From assembly GCA_016713725.1 (NCBI GenBank), contig JADJOO010000019.1, positions 1-64,000 on the forward strand: a stretch of 64,000 nucleotides of DNA. The letters run 5' to 3'. Origin of the DNA: Pseudomonadota bacterium (lineage in GTDB: Bacteria; Pseudomonadota; Gammaproteobacteria; Steroidobacterales; Steroidobacteraceae). Below, piece after piece: positions 1-10,189 of this stretch. The notes under the pieces were generated by a model. It did no database searches and was not told the origin of the DNA. It saw only the letters and a program-made list of their open reading frames with translations. The translations under genes and the position numbers were made by a program. Position 1 is the first letter of the stretch. The number at the start of each line of letters is the position of its first letter.

Positions 1-629
1 AGCTGGATGTGCATGATCCGCACGCGCTGCAGGCGCCGCACCCGGTAATCGAAGTGCTCGCACATGCGGCGGATCTGGCGGTTGAGGCCTTGTGTCAGCA
101 CGATACGGAATGTATTGCGTCCGACCTGGGTGACACGGCACGGATTGGTCACCGTCTCGAGGATCGGTACGCCGCCAGCCAGGCCTGACAGGACTTCGTG
201 CGTGAGCGGCCGGTCGACCGAGACGATGTATTCCTTCTCGTGCTCGTGCTCGGCGCGGAGCACGCGATTGACGATGTCGCCATCGTTGGTGAGCAGGATC
301 AGGCCTTCTGATTCCTTGTCCAGGCGGCCGATGGGGAAGACGCGCTCGCGGTGACGCACGAAGTCGACGATGTTGTCCGGGACGTCGCGGTCGGTCGTGC
401 ATTCGATGCCGATCGGCTTGTTCAACGCGAGGTAGACGCGCTCGGGCTTGAAGTTCAGCGCCCGGCCATCGAGCGCTACTTCGTCGCCAACCGCGACCTT
501 GGTGCCGAGCACGGCGGTCACGCCGTTCACCGCGACGCGGCCGGCCTCGACCCATTGGTCAGCCTGGCGACGCGAACAGACACCCGTTTCGCTGAGGTAC
601 TTGTTGATCCGGACGCTGGAGTCAGCCAC
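1..629 (-). CDS. rluF: 23S rRNA pseudouridine synthase, RluF type (3' end cut by window edge)
   Basis: This enzyme isomerises a uridine in 23S rRNA to pseudouridine. The reading frame opens with an S4 RNA-binding domain (INKYLSETGVCSRRQADQWV, about residues 8-27). The catalytic motif GRLDKESEGL follows, then a conserved QGLNRQIRRMCEHF segment characteristic of the RsuA/RluF branch. I chose the GTG at 629 because it overlaps the end of the upstream SUI1 gene by 8 bases (GGTGGCTGA), which suggests translational coupling. The gene runs off the left edge, so its C-terminus is missing. The RluF assignment over RluB/RluE rests on recalled similarity to E. coli RluF. Confidence 0.9.
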   Translation of the reverse strand, partial: MADSSVRINKYLSETGVCSRRQADQWVEAGRVAVNGVTAVLGTKVAVGDEVALDGRALNFKPERVYLALNKPIGIECTTDRDVPDNIVDFVRHRERVFPIGRLDKESEGLILLTNDGDIVNRVLRAEHEHEKEYIVSVDRPLTHEVLSGLAGGVPILETVTNPCRVTQVGRNTFRIVLTQGLNRQIRRMCEHFDYRVRRLQRVRIMHIQ

Positions 630-984
630 CGGACCGGCGCACCGTGTAACCGAGCCTGCCAAGTTCTTCGAGCAGCAGGTCGCGATGATCGCCCTGGATC
701 TCGATGACCCCGGCCTCGACGGTGCCGCCGCACCCGCACCGCTTCTTGAGCCTGGTGGCCAGGGCATCGAGTTCGTCGCCAGATAGTGGTACGCCCTTGA
801 TGATCGTGACGCCCTTGCCCTTGCGGCCCTTCGTCTCGCGACCGACACGCACGATTCCGTCGCCCGCGGCTACGACGGACTGTGCCGGCTTGCTGCGCTT
901 GCAGCGGCACTCCGCCAGCGGCCGGGTGCACTCGGGGCACAGGCGCCCGGGGCCGGTGGAGTAGACGAGACGATTGGAACTCAT
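622..984 (-). CDS. yciH: SUI1/eIF1-family translation factor (YciH-like)
   Basis: A 120-residue homologue of eukaryotic eIF1/SUI1, a small factor thought to affect start-codon fidelity. The SUI1 core is visible: GRKGKGVTIIKGVPL at about residues 53-67, then LKKRCGCGGTVEAG, and the closing QGDHRDLLLEELGRLGYTVRR. The N-terminus has a cysteine cluster (CPECTRPLAECRC) that could bind metal, as in other bacterial family members. The start is ATG at 984. It overlaps rluF downstream by 8 bases and is probably co-transcribed with it. Only 15 bases separate it from the divergent truncated GNAT gene, so its natural promoter may have been removed by the event that truncated that neighbour. Confidence 0.92.
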   Translation of the reverse strand: MSSNRLVYSTGPGRLCPECTRPLAECRCKRSKPAQSVVAAGDGIVRVGRETKGRKGKGVTIIKGVPLSGDELDALATRLKKRCGCGGTVEAGVIEIQGDHRDLLLEELGRLGYTVRRSGG

Positions 985-999
985 CGGGTCGCTGCAGCC

Positions 1000-1860
1000 T
1001 TGGGAACCGGCGCACGCCGCTACATTGCCGAGGGCCCGCAGCGGCTGTATGCCAATCACGGGTTTGGACTGTTCCTGGTCGAGCGTCGCAGCGATGCGTT
1101 GCCGCTTGGCCTGTGCGGGCTGATCAAGCGGGATACGCTGCCCGATGTCGACATCGGCTTCGCTTTCCTGCCAGAGCACTGGAGCCAGGGGTATGCGCGC
1201 GAGGCGGCCGAGGCCACGCTGCGGTATGCGCGAGTGCGGCATCGCCTGCCGCGCGTGATTGCGATCACGAGTCTCGACAACGTTGCGTCGGGCCGCCTGC
1301 TCGAGCGGATCGGCCTGCAGTTCGAAGGCAACGTGCGGCTCGCCGGCAGCAACGAGGATGTGCGCCTCTTCGGCACGACGCGTGCCTATCAGTTCGATGC
1401 GCCGAATACCCGACCCGTATTCGACGGGTTGTGGACGTCGGGCCAGCTCTCGCAGGCGGACATTCAGCGCCTGCCGGGTTTCGGCATCGCGGCGGTCGTC
1501 AATCTTGCCTTGCCGACTGCGGCGAATGCGCTGCCTGGTGAAGCCGAGGCCGTCACGGGGCAGGGCATGGCCTTCGTGCAGATCCCCGTGCCCTGGGAAA
1601 AGCCCGAGTCCCGGCACTTGCAGCAGTTCTTCGGCGTGATGGACGCGTTCGCCGGCCGCAAAGTCTGGGTCCACTGCGCGAAAAATTTCCGCGTCTCGGC
1701 GTTCGTCTACCTGTACCGACGCTTGCGTCTCGGTGAAGGCCACGAAGCCGCACTGCATCCGATGCGCACGGTGTGGCGGCCCAATCCGATATGGCAGGCA
1801 TTCATCGAGCAGTCGCTGGCGAACCCGGATCAGGGGCCAGTTGCCGGCACCACCCGGTAG
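1000..1860 (+). CDS. N-terminally truncated GNAT acetyltransferase fused to a cysteine phosphatase-like domain
   Basis: Residues 1 to about 125 match the body of a RimJ/RimL-type GNAT acetyltransferase (GLCGLIKRDTLPDVDIGFAFL, then QGYAREAAEA for acetyl-CoA binding). The first 40 or so residues of that family are absent: the frame begins inside the domain with a TTG at 1000 right beside the divergent SUI1 start. From about residue 140 there is a dual-specificity/tyrosine-phosphatase-like domain (GLWTSGQLSQADI, INLALPT) with the signature HCAKNFRVSAF (Cys-x5-Arg). The fusion is in frame. Whether the acetyltransferase part folds is doubtful; the phosphatase part looks intact. It converges on the sugar dehydrogenase with a 31-base overlap. 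Confidence 0.7.
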   Translation: MGTGARRYIAEGPQRLYANHGFGLFLVERRSDALPLGLCGLIKRDTLPDVDIGFAFLPEHWSQGYAREAAEATLRYARVRHRLPRVIAITSLDNVASGRLLERIGLQFEGNVRLAGSNEDVRLFGTTRAYQFDAPNTRPVFDGLWTSGQLSQADIQRLPGFGIAAVVNLALPTAANALPGEAEAVTGQGMAFVQIPVPWEKPESRHLQQFFGVMDAFAGRKVWVHCAKNFRVSAFVYLYRRLRLGEGHEAALHPMRTVWRPNPIWQAFIEQSLANPDQGPVAGTTR

Positions 1861-3029
1861 ATCACGCCCGCGTAATCGTCCGTAATGTAGATGCCGCCGT
1901 CGGGGCCTTGCGCGATGCCGGCGGGTCGGCCGAGAACGCCTGCGTCACCGAGGAAGCCGGTCAGAAAGTCGCGCTCGACGATGGTTCCATCCGGTTGCCA
2001 GTCAAGAGCGACCACCTTGTAGCCGTCGGGCTGGCTGCGATTCCACGAACCATGCAGCGCGACAAGTGCCGTGCGTGAATAACCCGCCGGAAGGCCCGGG
2101 CCGCGCAGGAATGCGAGTCCGAGGGGTGCATGGTGCGCGCGAAACGCGTGCGCCGGCGTAACGGCACGCGCGGCCTCTGCCGCGTGGCCTGCACCTACGT
2201 CGGGATCGGGCACGCTGGCGCCGTAGACGAACGGCCAGCCATAGAACTGGTGCTGCTCGATGCGATTGAGTTCGTCGGGCGGCAGGTCGTCTCCCAGCAG
2301 GTCGCGGCCGTTTTCGGTCGCGTAGAGCGTGTCATCCCACGGGGCCCAGTCCAGGCCTACGCTGTTGCGCAGCCCGGTGGCGTAGATTTCGCGCTGGCTG
2401 CCGTCCGGCTGCATGCGCATGATCGTCGCACGACGCTCGTCCTTCTCGATGCAGACATTGCAGGACGAGCCCTGCGACACGTAGAGCCGTCCGTCGGGGC
2501 CGAAGGCGAGCGTCTTCGTCGTGTGAAAGCCATCGTCCGTGAAGTCGTCGACGATGTGCTCGAAGTCGCCGGACACCTGCCCCGATTCCGCGTCGAATCG
2601 GATGCGGCCAACGCCATTCGATTCGCCGACGTACAACCACCCGTCGTGCAAGGCGAGTCCATGTGGGTGATTGAGCCTGGTGACCAGCTTGCGTACCGCG
2701 TCCGGCTTGCCGTCGCCATTGGCGTCACGTTCGAGCAGCACGATTTCATCGGCGCGCGTGCGGGCCACGACGAGGTCGCCGGACGGAGTCACGAGGGGCC
2801 AGCGGGCAAGGGGCACGTCCGTGGAATACACCTCGAGCCGGAAGCCATTGGCGACCCGCAACCTCGACGCAACCTGCTCTGCAGTCGGTGGTTCGATCGA
2901 GCGGCCGAGCAGGAAGTCGAGCATGACTTTCTTGTCGCCCACCGCGACTGGGCCGAACCAGACGTAGCCGATGCCAGCGACGACGAGCAAGGCGACGGCG
3001 ATCACGAGCGCGAGCAGGAGCTTTTTCAT
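1830..3029 (-). CDS. PQQ-dependent sugar dehydrogenase-like six-bladed propeller protein
   Basis: 399 residues starting at ATG 3029 (MKKLLLALV), followed at once by a membrane anchor or signal segment to about residue 22. The rest resembles soluble glucose/L-sorbosone dehydrogenases: LNHPHGLALHDGWLYVGES, AFGPDGRLYVSQGSSCNVC, NSVGLDWAPWDDTLYATENG, DELNRIEQHQFYGWPFVYG and the closing GRPAGIAQGPDGGIYITDD. Such proteins bind PQQ and Ca2+ in the periplasm and oxidise aldoses or sorbosone. The true substrate cannot be read from sequence. No PQQ biosynthesis genes occur in the window, so cofactor supply is unknown. The 3' end overlaps the GNAT/phosphatase gene on the other strand. Confidence 0.85.
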   Translation of the reverse strand: MKKLLLALVIAVALLVVAGIGYVWFGPVAVGDKKVMLDFLLGRSIEPPTAEQVASRLRVANGFRLEVYSTDVPLARWPLVTPSGDLVVARTRADEIVLLERDANGDGKPDAVRKLVTRLNHPHGLALHDGWLYVGESNGVGRIRFDAESGQVSGDFEHIVDDFTDDGFHTTKTLAFGPDGRLYVSQGSSCNVCIEKDERRATIMRMQPDGSQREIYATGLRNSVGLDWAPWDDTLYATENGRDLLGDDLPPDELNRIEQHQFYGWPFVYGASVPDPDVGAGHAAEAARAVTPAHAFRAHHAPLGLAFLRGPGLPAGYSRTALVALHGSWNRSQPDGYKVVALDWQPDGTIVERDFLTGFLGDAGVLGRPAGIAQGPDGGIYITDDYAGVIYRVVPATGP

Positions 3030-3124
3030 GCGCCGCAGTCTAGCGTCTGACATCAAGGGTCGGTACCGGGCTCATGACGCGTCGTTTGCCGATCGCGCCG
3101 AAACACTGTAAAAGCAGGTGCGCA

Positions 3125-3496
3125 ATGATCTCGACGGGGCAGATTCCCATGAAAGACCGCTCTGAATCGGACCCTGGAACAGAACCGGCGCCAGCGACCA
3201 CGCAGGGCGATGTGCCCGACCTGCTGGACGGAGCCAAAGTCTTCCGCGCCGTGTACCGGTCCGACGGCATCATCGGCCAGGACGATGACACCGCCCGGTT
3301 GCCGAAGATTACGAGTCTCCCGGAAGGAATCGAAGTCATCGAGCATTCGGTCTGCCGTGCCGTCGGCCAGTGGGTCTTGATGGTGCGGTGCCAGTGCGGC
3401 AAGCGCTGGTTCGAACTCGAGGCGATCGACGCCGCGACCTGCCCGCGCTGCAATACGCTGGTCTATGTCGACGTGCTCCAGGCCCGGCCCGACTGA
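3125..3496 (+). CDS. Small protein with a C-terminal zinc-ribbon-like cysteine cluster
   Basis: About 123 residues of unknown function. The C-terminal half carries a C-x-C...C-x2-C arrangement (VRCQCGKRWFEL then ATCPRCNTLVYVDV), the layout of a small zinc ribbon. The N-terminal third is acidic and proline-rich and probably disordered. ATG 3125 is preceded by AGGTG. A second ATG at 3149, preceded by GGGG, is also possible and gives a protein 8 residues shorter. It is divergent from the sugar dehydrogenase with 95 bases between the starts, and the next gene begins inside its last 32 bases. No named family was recognised. Confidence 0.65.
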   Translation: MISTGQIPMKDRSESDPGTEPAPATTQGDVPDLLDGAKVFRAVYRSDGIIGQDDDTARLPKITSLPEGIEVIEHSVCRAVGQWVLMVRCQCGKRWFELEAIDAATCPRCNTLVYVDVLQARPD

Positions 3497-3791
3497 CCTG
3501 AAGAACGTCCCTGGCCGTTTACTCGCCTTGACGGCCTGCGTCGCCGTCGCTGCACCAGCGGTTGCAGATGACAATTTCCGATGCGGCAGCAAACTCATCG
3601 TGACCGGCATGACGCAGGCCGAGGTGCTGCAACTTTGCGGACCACCGCTGTCGAAGAGCGAGGAAAATCTACCGGTGCGGAGTGGAAACCAGGTCGTCGG
3701 CGAGACGACGACCCATCGCTGGACGTACGAATCCTACGGCGCCACCCGCATTCTGGTGTTCGATATGGACGTGCTCAAGTCGATCAAGTGA
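3465..3791 (+). CDS. DUF2845-like secreted protein
   Basis: A 108-residue exported protein. A hydrophobic segment (LLALTACVAVAAPAVA, about residues 19-34) ends in a plausible signal-peptidase site before DDNFRCG. The mature part has the DUF2845 pattern: RCGSKLIVTGMTQAEVLQLCGPP with two cysteines, then an aromatic WTYESYG strand. ATG 3465 lies inside the preceding gene and would give a rather long signal peptide. TTG 3528 is in frame but would cut the signal sequence short. Family members have no established role. Confidence 0.72.
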   Translation: MSTCSRPGPTDLKNVPGRLLALTACVAVAAPAVADDNFRCGSKLIVTGMTQAEVLQLCGPPLSKSEENLPVRSGNQVVGETTTHRWTYESYGATRILVFDMDVLKSIK

Positions 3792-3825
3792 TTGTCGGGC
3801 GACGTTGAGCGGGGTCGAGGGACTC

Positions 3826-4281
3826 GTGACGAATCCGTATCTCTAGCCAGTCGCTCCGGTTTGGACGCGCATTGCCGGCATTGCTCTGCTGGTCGCAGCG
3901 ACCGGCCTGTCTGCCGTTCTCGGCCTCGGGATTGCCGATTTCGTCGCGCATGCGGCAAGCCGCCGGACACTTACGAGTTCAACGGTCGTATTTGCCCTGA
4001 TCCTGCTGGCACTTTGCGGGATCTGCTGGCAGGCTGGGTTTCGCCTCGCATTCAATCGACGCGGCAGCCAACGGACGCTTTTTTCCAGGCCGGCCTGGTT
4101 CGCCATCGGCACGGCACTGGTCGTGATGGCGGCGCTGATGGCTGGCGCCATCTTGTCAGCGCGCCGGCCGACTCTCCTGGACTACCAGGTGATCCTGTCC
4201 CTTGGCGTCTTTGGGGTCTGGTGCATCGTGCTGGCGTTCGAGACGAAGAGCGACGAAGAACGCGGGCGGCGACGCGCCTGA
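3826..4281 (+). pseudogene. Four-helix membrane protein with an in-frame TAG at codon 7
   Basis: From GTG 3826 the frame is open to TGA 4279-4281 except for one TAG at 3844-3846. The start is backed by GAGGG five bases upstream. After the stop, about 145 codons encode a clean polytopic protein. Hydrophobic segments lie at about residues 12-35 (IAGIALLVAATGLSAVLGLG), 47-65 (VVFALILLALCGICW), 90-108 (WFAIGTALVVMAALMAGAIL) and 118-134 (ILSLGVFGVWCIVLAF), followed by a basic tail. No other ATG, GTG or TTG is available before the second helix. Either the gene is inactivated by a nonsense change, TAG is a sequencing error, or initiation uses a non-standard codon. Function unknown. Confidence 0.7.
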
Positions 4282-4659
4282 TCAGGCGAGGCGGCGATCG
4301 GCTTCGTCGAGTTCCGCCATCTCCGCCGCGGTGAATACCCGCGACCGGGTGTGGAACGCCCTGCTTTCGGGTCCTTCGAGCGAGAACGTCCCGCCGTGGC
4401 CTTCGATCACGTCGATGATCAACTGCGTGTGCCGCCAGTACTCATACTGCGCCTTGCCGATGTAGAACGGGCAGTCGCCGATGTCGCCCAGGTACACGTC
4501 GCCCGCGCCGATCGTGAGTTCGCCCAGCAGGTAACAATTGGCCGCACTGTTGTCGCAACAGCCACCGGACTGATGAAACATCAGTCCGGGGCCGTGCTTC
4601 GACTTGAGCAGTTCGATCAGCTCAACGGCCGCGGCCGTGGCGATGACCTTCTCGACCAT
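4282..4659 (-). CDS. DUF779 protein, partner of the adjacent aldehyde dehydrogenase
   Basis: 125 residues starting at ATG 4659, two bases after the aldehyde dehydrogenase stop, so the pair is almost certainly one transcript. It carries the DUF779 hallmark MFHQSGGCCDNSAANCY (about residues 28-44), which has three cysteines, followed by DVYLGDIGDCPFYIG and YWRHTQLIIDV. The family is commonly found next to ExaC/AldB-type aldehyde dehydrogenases. No biochemical role is established to my knowledge. The cysteine cluster suggests metal or thiol chemistry in support of the dehydrogenase; that is inference. Confidence 0.88.
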   Translation of the reverse strand: MVEKVIATAAAVELIELLKSKHGPGLMFHQSGGCCDNSAANCYLLGELTIGAGDVYLGDIGDCPFYIGKAQYEYWRHTQLIIDVIEGHGGTFSLEGPESRAFHTRSRVFTAAEMAELDEADRRLA

Positions 4660-4661
4660 GT

Positions 4662-6182
<1,521 letters not shown>

Positions 6183-6253
6183 GTCGTGTCCCCCTGATTG
6201 AACGGGGTCATCCTACACCCGAACTTTGCGACGAAGTCCCGGGTTGCTGCCTT

Positions 6254-7255
6254 TTAGAGCCAATCCCGGCGGATCGCTTCCTCGATCAGCCGGAACACGC
6301 GACCGTTGTCGTCCGACGTCGTTCTGCCGAGCAATCCGTGTTGCCAGGCGATGGGCAATGCGTCCTTGCCGTGCAGCGCGCCGACGGCCGCGCCGACGAG
6401 GGTGGCGACCGTATCGTTGTCATCCGTGTCGTTGACGGCGCGCACGATCGCTTCCTCCGGGTCATGCGCGTGGCGGGCAAGGATCCACAGCACGCTAGGC
6501 ACCGTCTCGAGCAGGTACGCGCCGGACGACCACGCAGCGCAGGCTTCGCGAGTGCTCCAGTCGTTGCGTGCGGCTTTGTCCAGCACGAACTCGAGGTAGT
6601 CTGGAAACGAACCGTCGCGGTCGGTGAAGCGACCGCTGCGGGCACGGTATGGCTGGTCCGTGCAGACCTGACGCACGGTGGCGACGAACGTGGCGATGAT
6701 CCAGTCGGACGTCGGCGGCGCGGGCAATCGCAACAGGCGTGCGAGCAGGTCGACGAATGCCACGCAAGAAGCAACCGAACTTGCGTCGCGATGCGTGATG
6801 ATCGAGGCCAGCGCTACATCCAGCCAGAGGGCTGCACTCGTGCCTTGCGGGTGCAGCAGCGCGAGGGGCGCGATGCGCATCAGCGCGCCATTGCCCGCGC
6901 TTTCGGCGCCGTAGTGGTACCAGGAAGCCGCGCCCTGTTCGCGATTGCGCAGGAACTGCTGCATGGACTTGCCGATGCCGAATATTTCACGCGAGGCGAA
7001 GCGGGCAGACAGGTCGTCCGGATCGAGCCCCTCGCATTCGAGCAGGCTTTCGAGCGTCCAGAACGCGAGTTGACTGTCGTCAGAGGGCAGGCCCACCCGA
7101 TGACCCGCGGATCGGCTGTTCGGCAGGTAGTCGCGGATTTCGCCGTAGCGCGCCTCGCGCTCCTTGACCGGCAGGCTTTCGCTGGTGTTGCCCAGCGCAT
7201 CGCCGATCGCGAGGCCCAGCAGCATGCCGCGAATCCGGCCAGGAAACCGGACCAC
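6254..7255 (-). CDS. ADP-ribosylglycohydrolase family protein
   Basis: About 333 residues. The DraG/ARH fold is supported by MLLGLAIGDALG near the start, SDDSQLAFWTLE, GNGALMRIAPLAL, and VNDTDDNDTVATLVGAAVGA near the C-terminus; the acidic residues in these motifs bind the two Mg2+ ions. These enzymes remove ADP-ribose from proteins or nucleic acids. I took GTG 7255 (then VRFPGRIRG) because family homology begins there. A further in-frame extension to 7330 looks non-homologous. It lies 107 bases downstream of the large kinase gene in the same direction, so the two may act together on a modified target. Confidence 0.88.
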   Translation of the reverse strand: MVRFPGRIRGMLLGLAIGDALGNTSESLPVKEREARYGEIRDYLPNSRSAGHRVGLPSDDSQLAFWTLESLLECEGLDPDDLSARFASREIFGIGKSMQQFLRNREQGAASWYHYGAESAGNGALMRIAPLALLHPQGTSAALWLDVALASIITHRDASSVASCVAFVDLLARLLRLPAPPTSDWIIATFVATVRQVCTDQPYRARSGRFTDRDGSFPDYLEFVLDKAARNDWSTREACAAWSSGAYLLETVPSVLWILARHAHDPEEAIVRAVNDTDDNDTVATLVGAAVGALHGKDALPIAWQHGLLGRTTSDDNGRVFRLIEEAIRRDWL

Positions 7256-7362
7256 ACACGGGTTCGCGCGGACCCTGCAGCAAGGCGGATCGGGCCGGCA
7301 GGAATCCTTCGGAGATGACGCGGGCGGCAAGGGACAGGTTCGAAGTCATGGTCTGCAGACGT

Positions 7363-9897
7363 CTAGAGGCCGGCCGCGGGGTTGTCCGGCGGCCATTGAT
7401 CGGGCCGCGCGCCACTGCAGACGCGTTGGCGGATGAAGTTGTCGCTGGGCGTCAGTCCAAGCTCGCAGCTGCGTACGCACAAGGCACGAAACGAGCCGGC
7501 GTCGAGGCCGGTGGTCTCATGGTACAGGTGCGTAAGGCGCTGCCATCGTGACGAGGAGATTGGCCGCGCACTGCTCTGGAACGAGCCGCAGTCGCGGCTG
7601 GTCGCGCACGATTCGGCAGCCTTGATCACGGTCGCACAATCCGCGCGGCTGAGTGACTTGCGCGGCTCGCGTGTGCGTGCGACCGTAACGTCGCCGGCCG
7701 CCGTCAGCGTCGCAAGTCGCCGCTCGCCGTTCCAGATGCCGAGGTCGACCTGCACACCATCGGCCGCAACAGCCACCGCTCCGGCGGCGGTGCCGGAGCC
7801 GACCCATAGTCCGGGTGCTCGCCGGACGTCAGGTGGGAGGCCAGCCCGCAATTCGAGCCAGAACGGCTGTTGCCGACCGCACGGCGCGATCGTGCCATTG
7901 CACCGCGTGAATCCGACCACGATCTCGCGGTCCGAGAACACGGCGCGTCGCACCACCGATATCTCATCGTCGCGCAGCCCAGGCAAAGGCTGCCCGTCGA
8001 GCAGAATGACGGGCCTGGCGTCAGGTCCGTCCACGGATTCAATGGCCAGGATGCCAGCCAGCGTAGCCACCGGCAGCTGCGACTTGTCCAGGACCTGCTG
8101 CGCCTCGAGCCTGCTGGCGACAGCGTGCGCAGCTGGACGCACGGTCGTCGGCGTCGCAGGCACGGGTTCGCGCTCCACCTGGGTGTGAACCATCGGCAGA
8201 TCGGGTGTCGCCGGGTCCTGGCGGTCGATGACGATATAAAATGCAAGTGCAACCAGCAACGCTGCGGCTGCCCACGACCACTGGCGCCTCCGGTACCTGA
8301 CGAGGTCAGTTGGGCGGTTTGCCGCCGGCGTTGGCGACAACGGTGTTGATGGCATTGCAGCAGGCGGCACGATGAGAGGCTGCGTCGGCAACGGCGCTGA
8401 TGACGTTGCAGGCGCAGGCACTGCCAAGGGCTGCGGCGGCAATGGTGCCGAAGGCAGTGCATGGTCGGGCTCGATCAAAGGCTGCCGTGCCGGGTCGGTG
8501 ACGACACGGTCGGTCGTGACACTGGCCGTCGTGTCCAGCACCGGACGGGTCCGGCTGCGCTGCCCGCGCAGACAGCGTCGCGCCTCGGCCGCAGTAAGCC
8601 GGTGCAACTGCGACGAGTCAGTGATCGAGATGGCGACGTCCTTTGGGTGCCCGGCGCCACTCCCTGCGCCGTGAACCGGCTCCACCAGGCCGATTGCGCG
8701 GACCCATTGCCCCGCCCATGATGCGTCGGGAACGTTCCGTCCGTTGGCGAGGGCCTCGGGCCAGACCTTCAGGCACGCCATGTCGTGTGCTTGATTTGCG
8801 AACTCTACGCGCAGGCAGGGCGTGTCGTTCTGCGGCGACGAGTCCATCCAGATCCGCACGATCTTGCCGATCATCTCCACGCGATCGCCCACGTGGCTGC
8901 AGCACTGTGCGAAGTTCGTTGCGTCGACGACGTCGCACGCCGGGACGTATTCGCGTCGCAATGGCAGGGCCGCATTGCCGGTGAGCACCACCTGTCGGGG
9001 CGGGATGTTGCGACCCTCGAGAAAGTCTTCGAACGTCGGGACCTGTTCGAAAGGAGCAGCGCAGACGGCGGCGAAGTTTCGCACCCTCTGCTCGAGTTCC
9101 GGCACCGACGCGAGCAGGCTGAACGCAGGCGAATCGGCCGGATCAGCAATGTCCGCGGCCCGCAGGATGAACGCGTCCGCATCGCTGTCGGTCTGTTCCC
9201 AGAGTTCGGGTCGCCGGCTGAGTGCGTGGAGCGTGAGATCGAGGAGCGAGAACGAAAACGAATCAAGGCTGGCGTCGAAATGCCGGCCACGACGACCGGA
9301 GTGCTGGAAATTGCGCTGGCCGAGTTCCGTGCTCTGCAGGCCCGCGAGTTTCGGCACGAACAGGCCGTCGTAATCGATCAGCCGCAGGTGAGTCGCGCTC
9401 TGGACGATCACATTGGTCGGCTGGATGTCGCCGTGCGCGATGCCGCGTCTGTGCAGCTCGCGCGAAATTGTCCGCAGCGACATGCGCAATTGCTGCAACC
9501 CGTCGGCGTCGTCCAGATGCGCCGCGACGAATGCCGCGAGCGTCTGGCCGTGCGCCCAGTCCATCCGCACGATGGGGTAGGTGCCGCTTTCGGTCGTGAT
9601 TCCGGACGGCTGAAACTCAAAGTCGACGAAGCAGGTGCCGCGGCTGCGACGCAGGTGGCTCCCTATGGCGGCGTATCGTGCCTGCAGCGCATCGGAGGGC
9701 TTGTGGAAACAGCGGACGGCATAACTCCTGCCGTCGGCCACGACCTCGAACGTCAGCGCGAAATTGCCGCTGCGAACGACCGGTTGGCCCGGTCCACGCG
9801 AGCGGAGGGTGCCGCCGGCGAGCAGCGGATCCGACAATGCGATGCCCAGGCTCAGCTGCAGGGCATCGGAGTACTCCGCTAGTGAGGGATAGTGCAT
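7363..9897 (-). CDS. Large atypical protein kinase-like protein with a membrane segment
   Basis: 844 residues from ATG 9897. Residues about 30-270 are kinase-like: the catalytic loop is HGDIQPTNVIV and the metal-binding motif is DYDG instead of DFG. In the N-lobe strand RSYAVRCFHK an Arg seems to sit where the ATP-anchoring Lys normally is, so activity is uncertain. A middle region (about 330-450) looks like a small beta-barrel. A proline/alanine-rich linker and one transmembrane helix (WSWAAAALLVALAFYIVI) follow, then a roughly 270-residue C-terminal domain with several cysteines. It heads a two-gene unit with the ADP-ribosylglycohydrolase. Its target is unknown. Confidence 0.7.
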   Translation of the reverse strand: MHYPSLAEYSDALQLSLGIALSDPLLAGGTLRSRGPGQPVVRSGNFALTFEVVADGRSYAVRCFHKPSDALQARYAAIGSHLRRSRGTCFVDFEFQPSGITTESGTYPIVRMDWAHGQTLAAFVAAHLDDADGLQQLRMSLRTISRELHRRGIAHGDIQPTNVIVQSATHLRLIDYDGLFVPKLAGLQSTELGQRNFQHSGRRGRHFDASLDSFSFSLLDLTLHALSRRPELWEQTDSDADAFILRAADIADPADSPAFSLLASVPELEQRVRNFAAVCAAPFEQVPTFEDFLEGRNIPPRQVVLTGNAALPLRREYVPACDVVDATNFAQCCSHVGDRVEMIGKIVRIWMDSSPQNDTPCLRVEFANQAHDMACLKVWPEALANGRNVPDASWAGQWVRAIGLVEPVHGAGSGAGHPKDVAISITDSSQLHRLTAAEARRCLRGQRSRTRPVLDTTASVTTDRVVTDPARQPLIEPDHALPSAPLPPQPLAVPAPATSSAPLPTQPLIVPPAAMPSTPLSPTPAANRPTDLVRYRRRQWSWAAAALLVALAFYIVIDRQDPATPDLPMVHTQVEREPVPATPTTVRPAAHAVASRLEAQQVLDKSQLPVATLAGILAIESVDGPDARPVILLDGQPLPGLRDDEISVVRRAVFSDREIVVGFTRCNGTIAPCGRQQPFWLELRAGLPPDVRRAPGLWVGSGTAAGAVAVAADGVQVDLGIWNGERRLATLTAAGDVTVARTREPRKSLSRADCATVIKAAESCATSRDCGSFQSSARPISSSRWQRLTHLYHETTGLDAGSFRALCVRSCELGLTPSDNFIRQRVCSGARPDQWPPDNPAAGL

Positions 9898-10189
9898 GTT
9901 TCTGGGCTGGAGACCGGCAACCGTCGCCGTCACCTCGTGTGGTCTGTTGCAGCGCAATCTTCACACGGCCGTGCGGCGCGGCAAAGCTCATTCGCAGATT
10001 CTGTGCCCCGAGGTGGCGTCGATCGTTCGAACATCGGCCGTGAAATCGGGCTAAATGTGCAGGGCAGACAATTGATTGAGCCCGGTCGCCTGCTGCTCGA
10101 TTGCGGGAAACTTCACGGCAGGAGTCTCAAACCTGCGATTGGCATTTGCACGTTGCATCGGTTGACTGGATGGCGGGGATGTGGTCGCG

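Noticed and set aside
7256..7330. N-terminal extension of the ADP-ribosylglycohydrolase to 7330
   Set aside because: The added residues are Cys/Pro-rich and do not resemble the family; homology starts at VRFPGRIRGMLLG.
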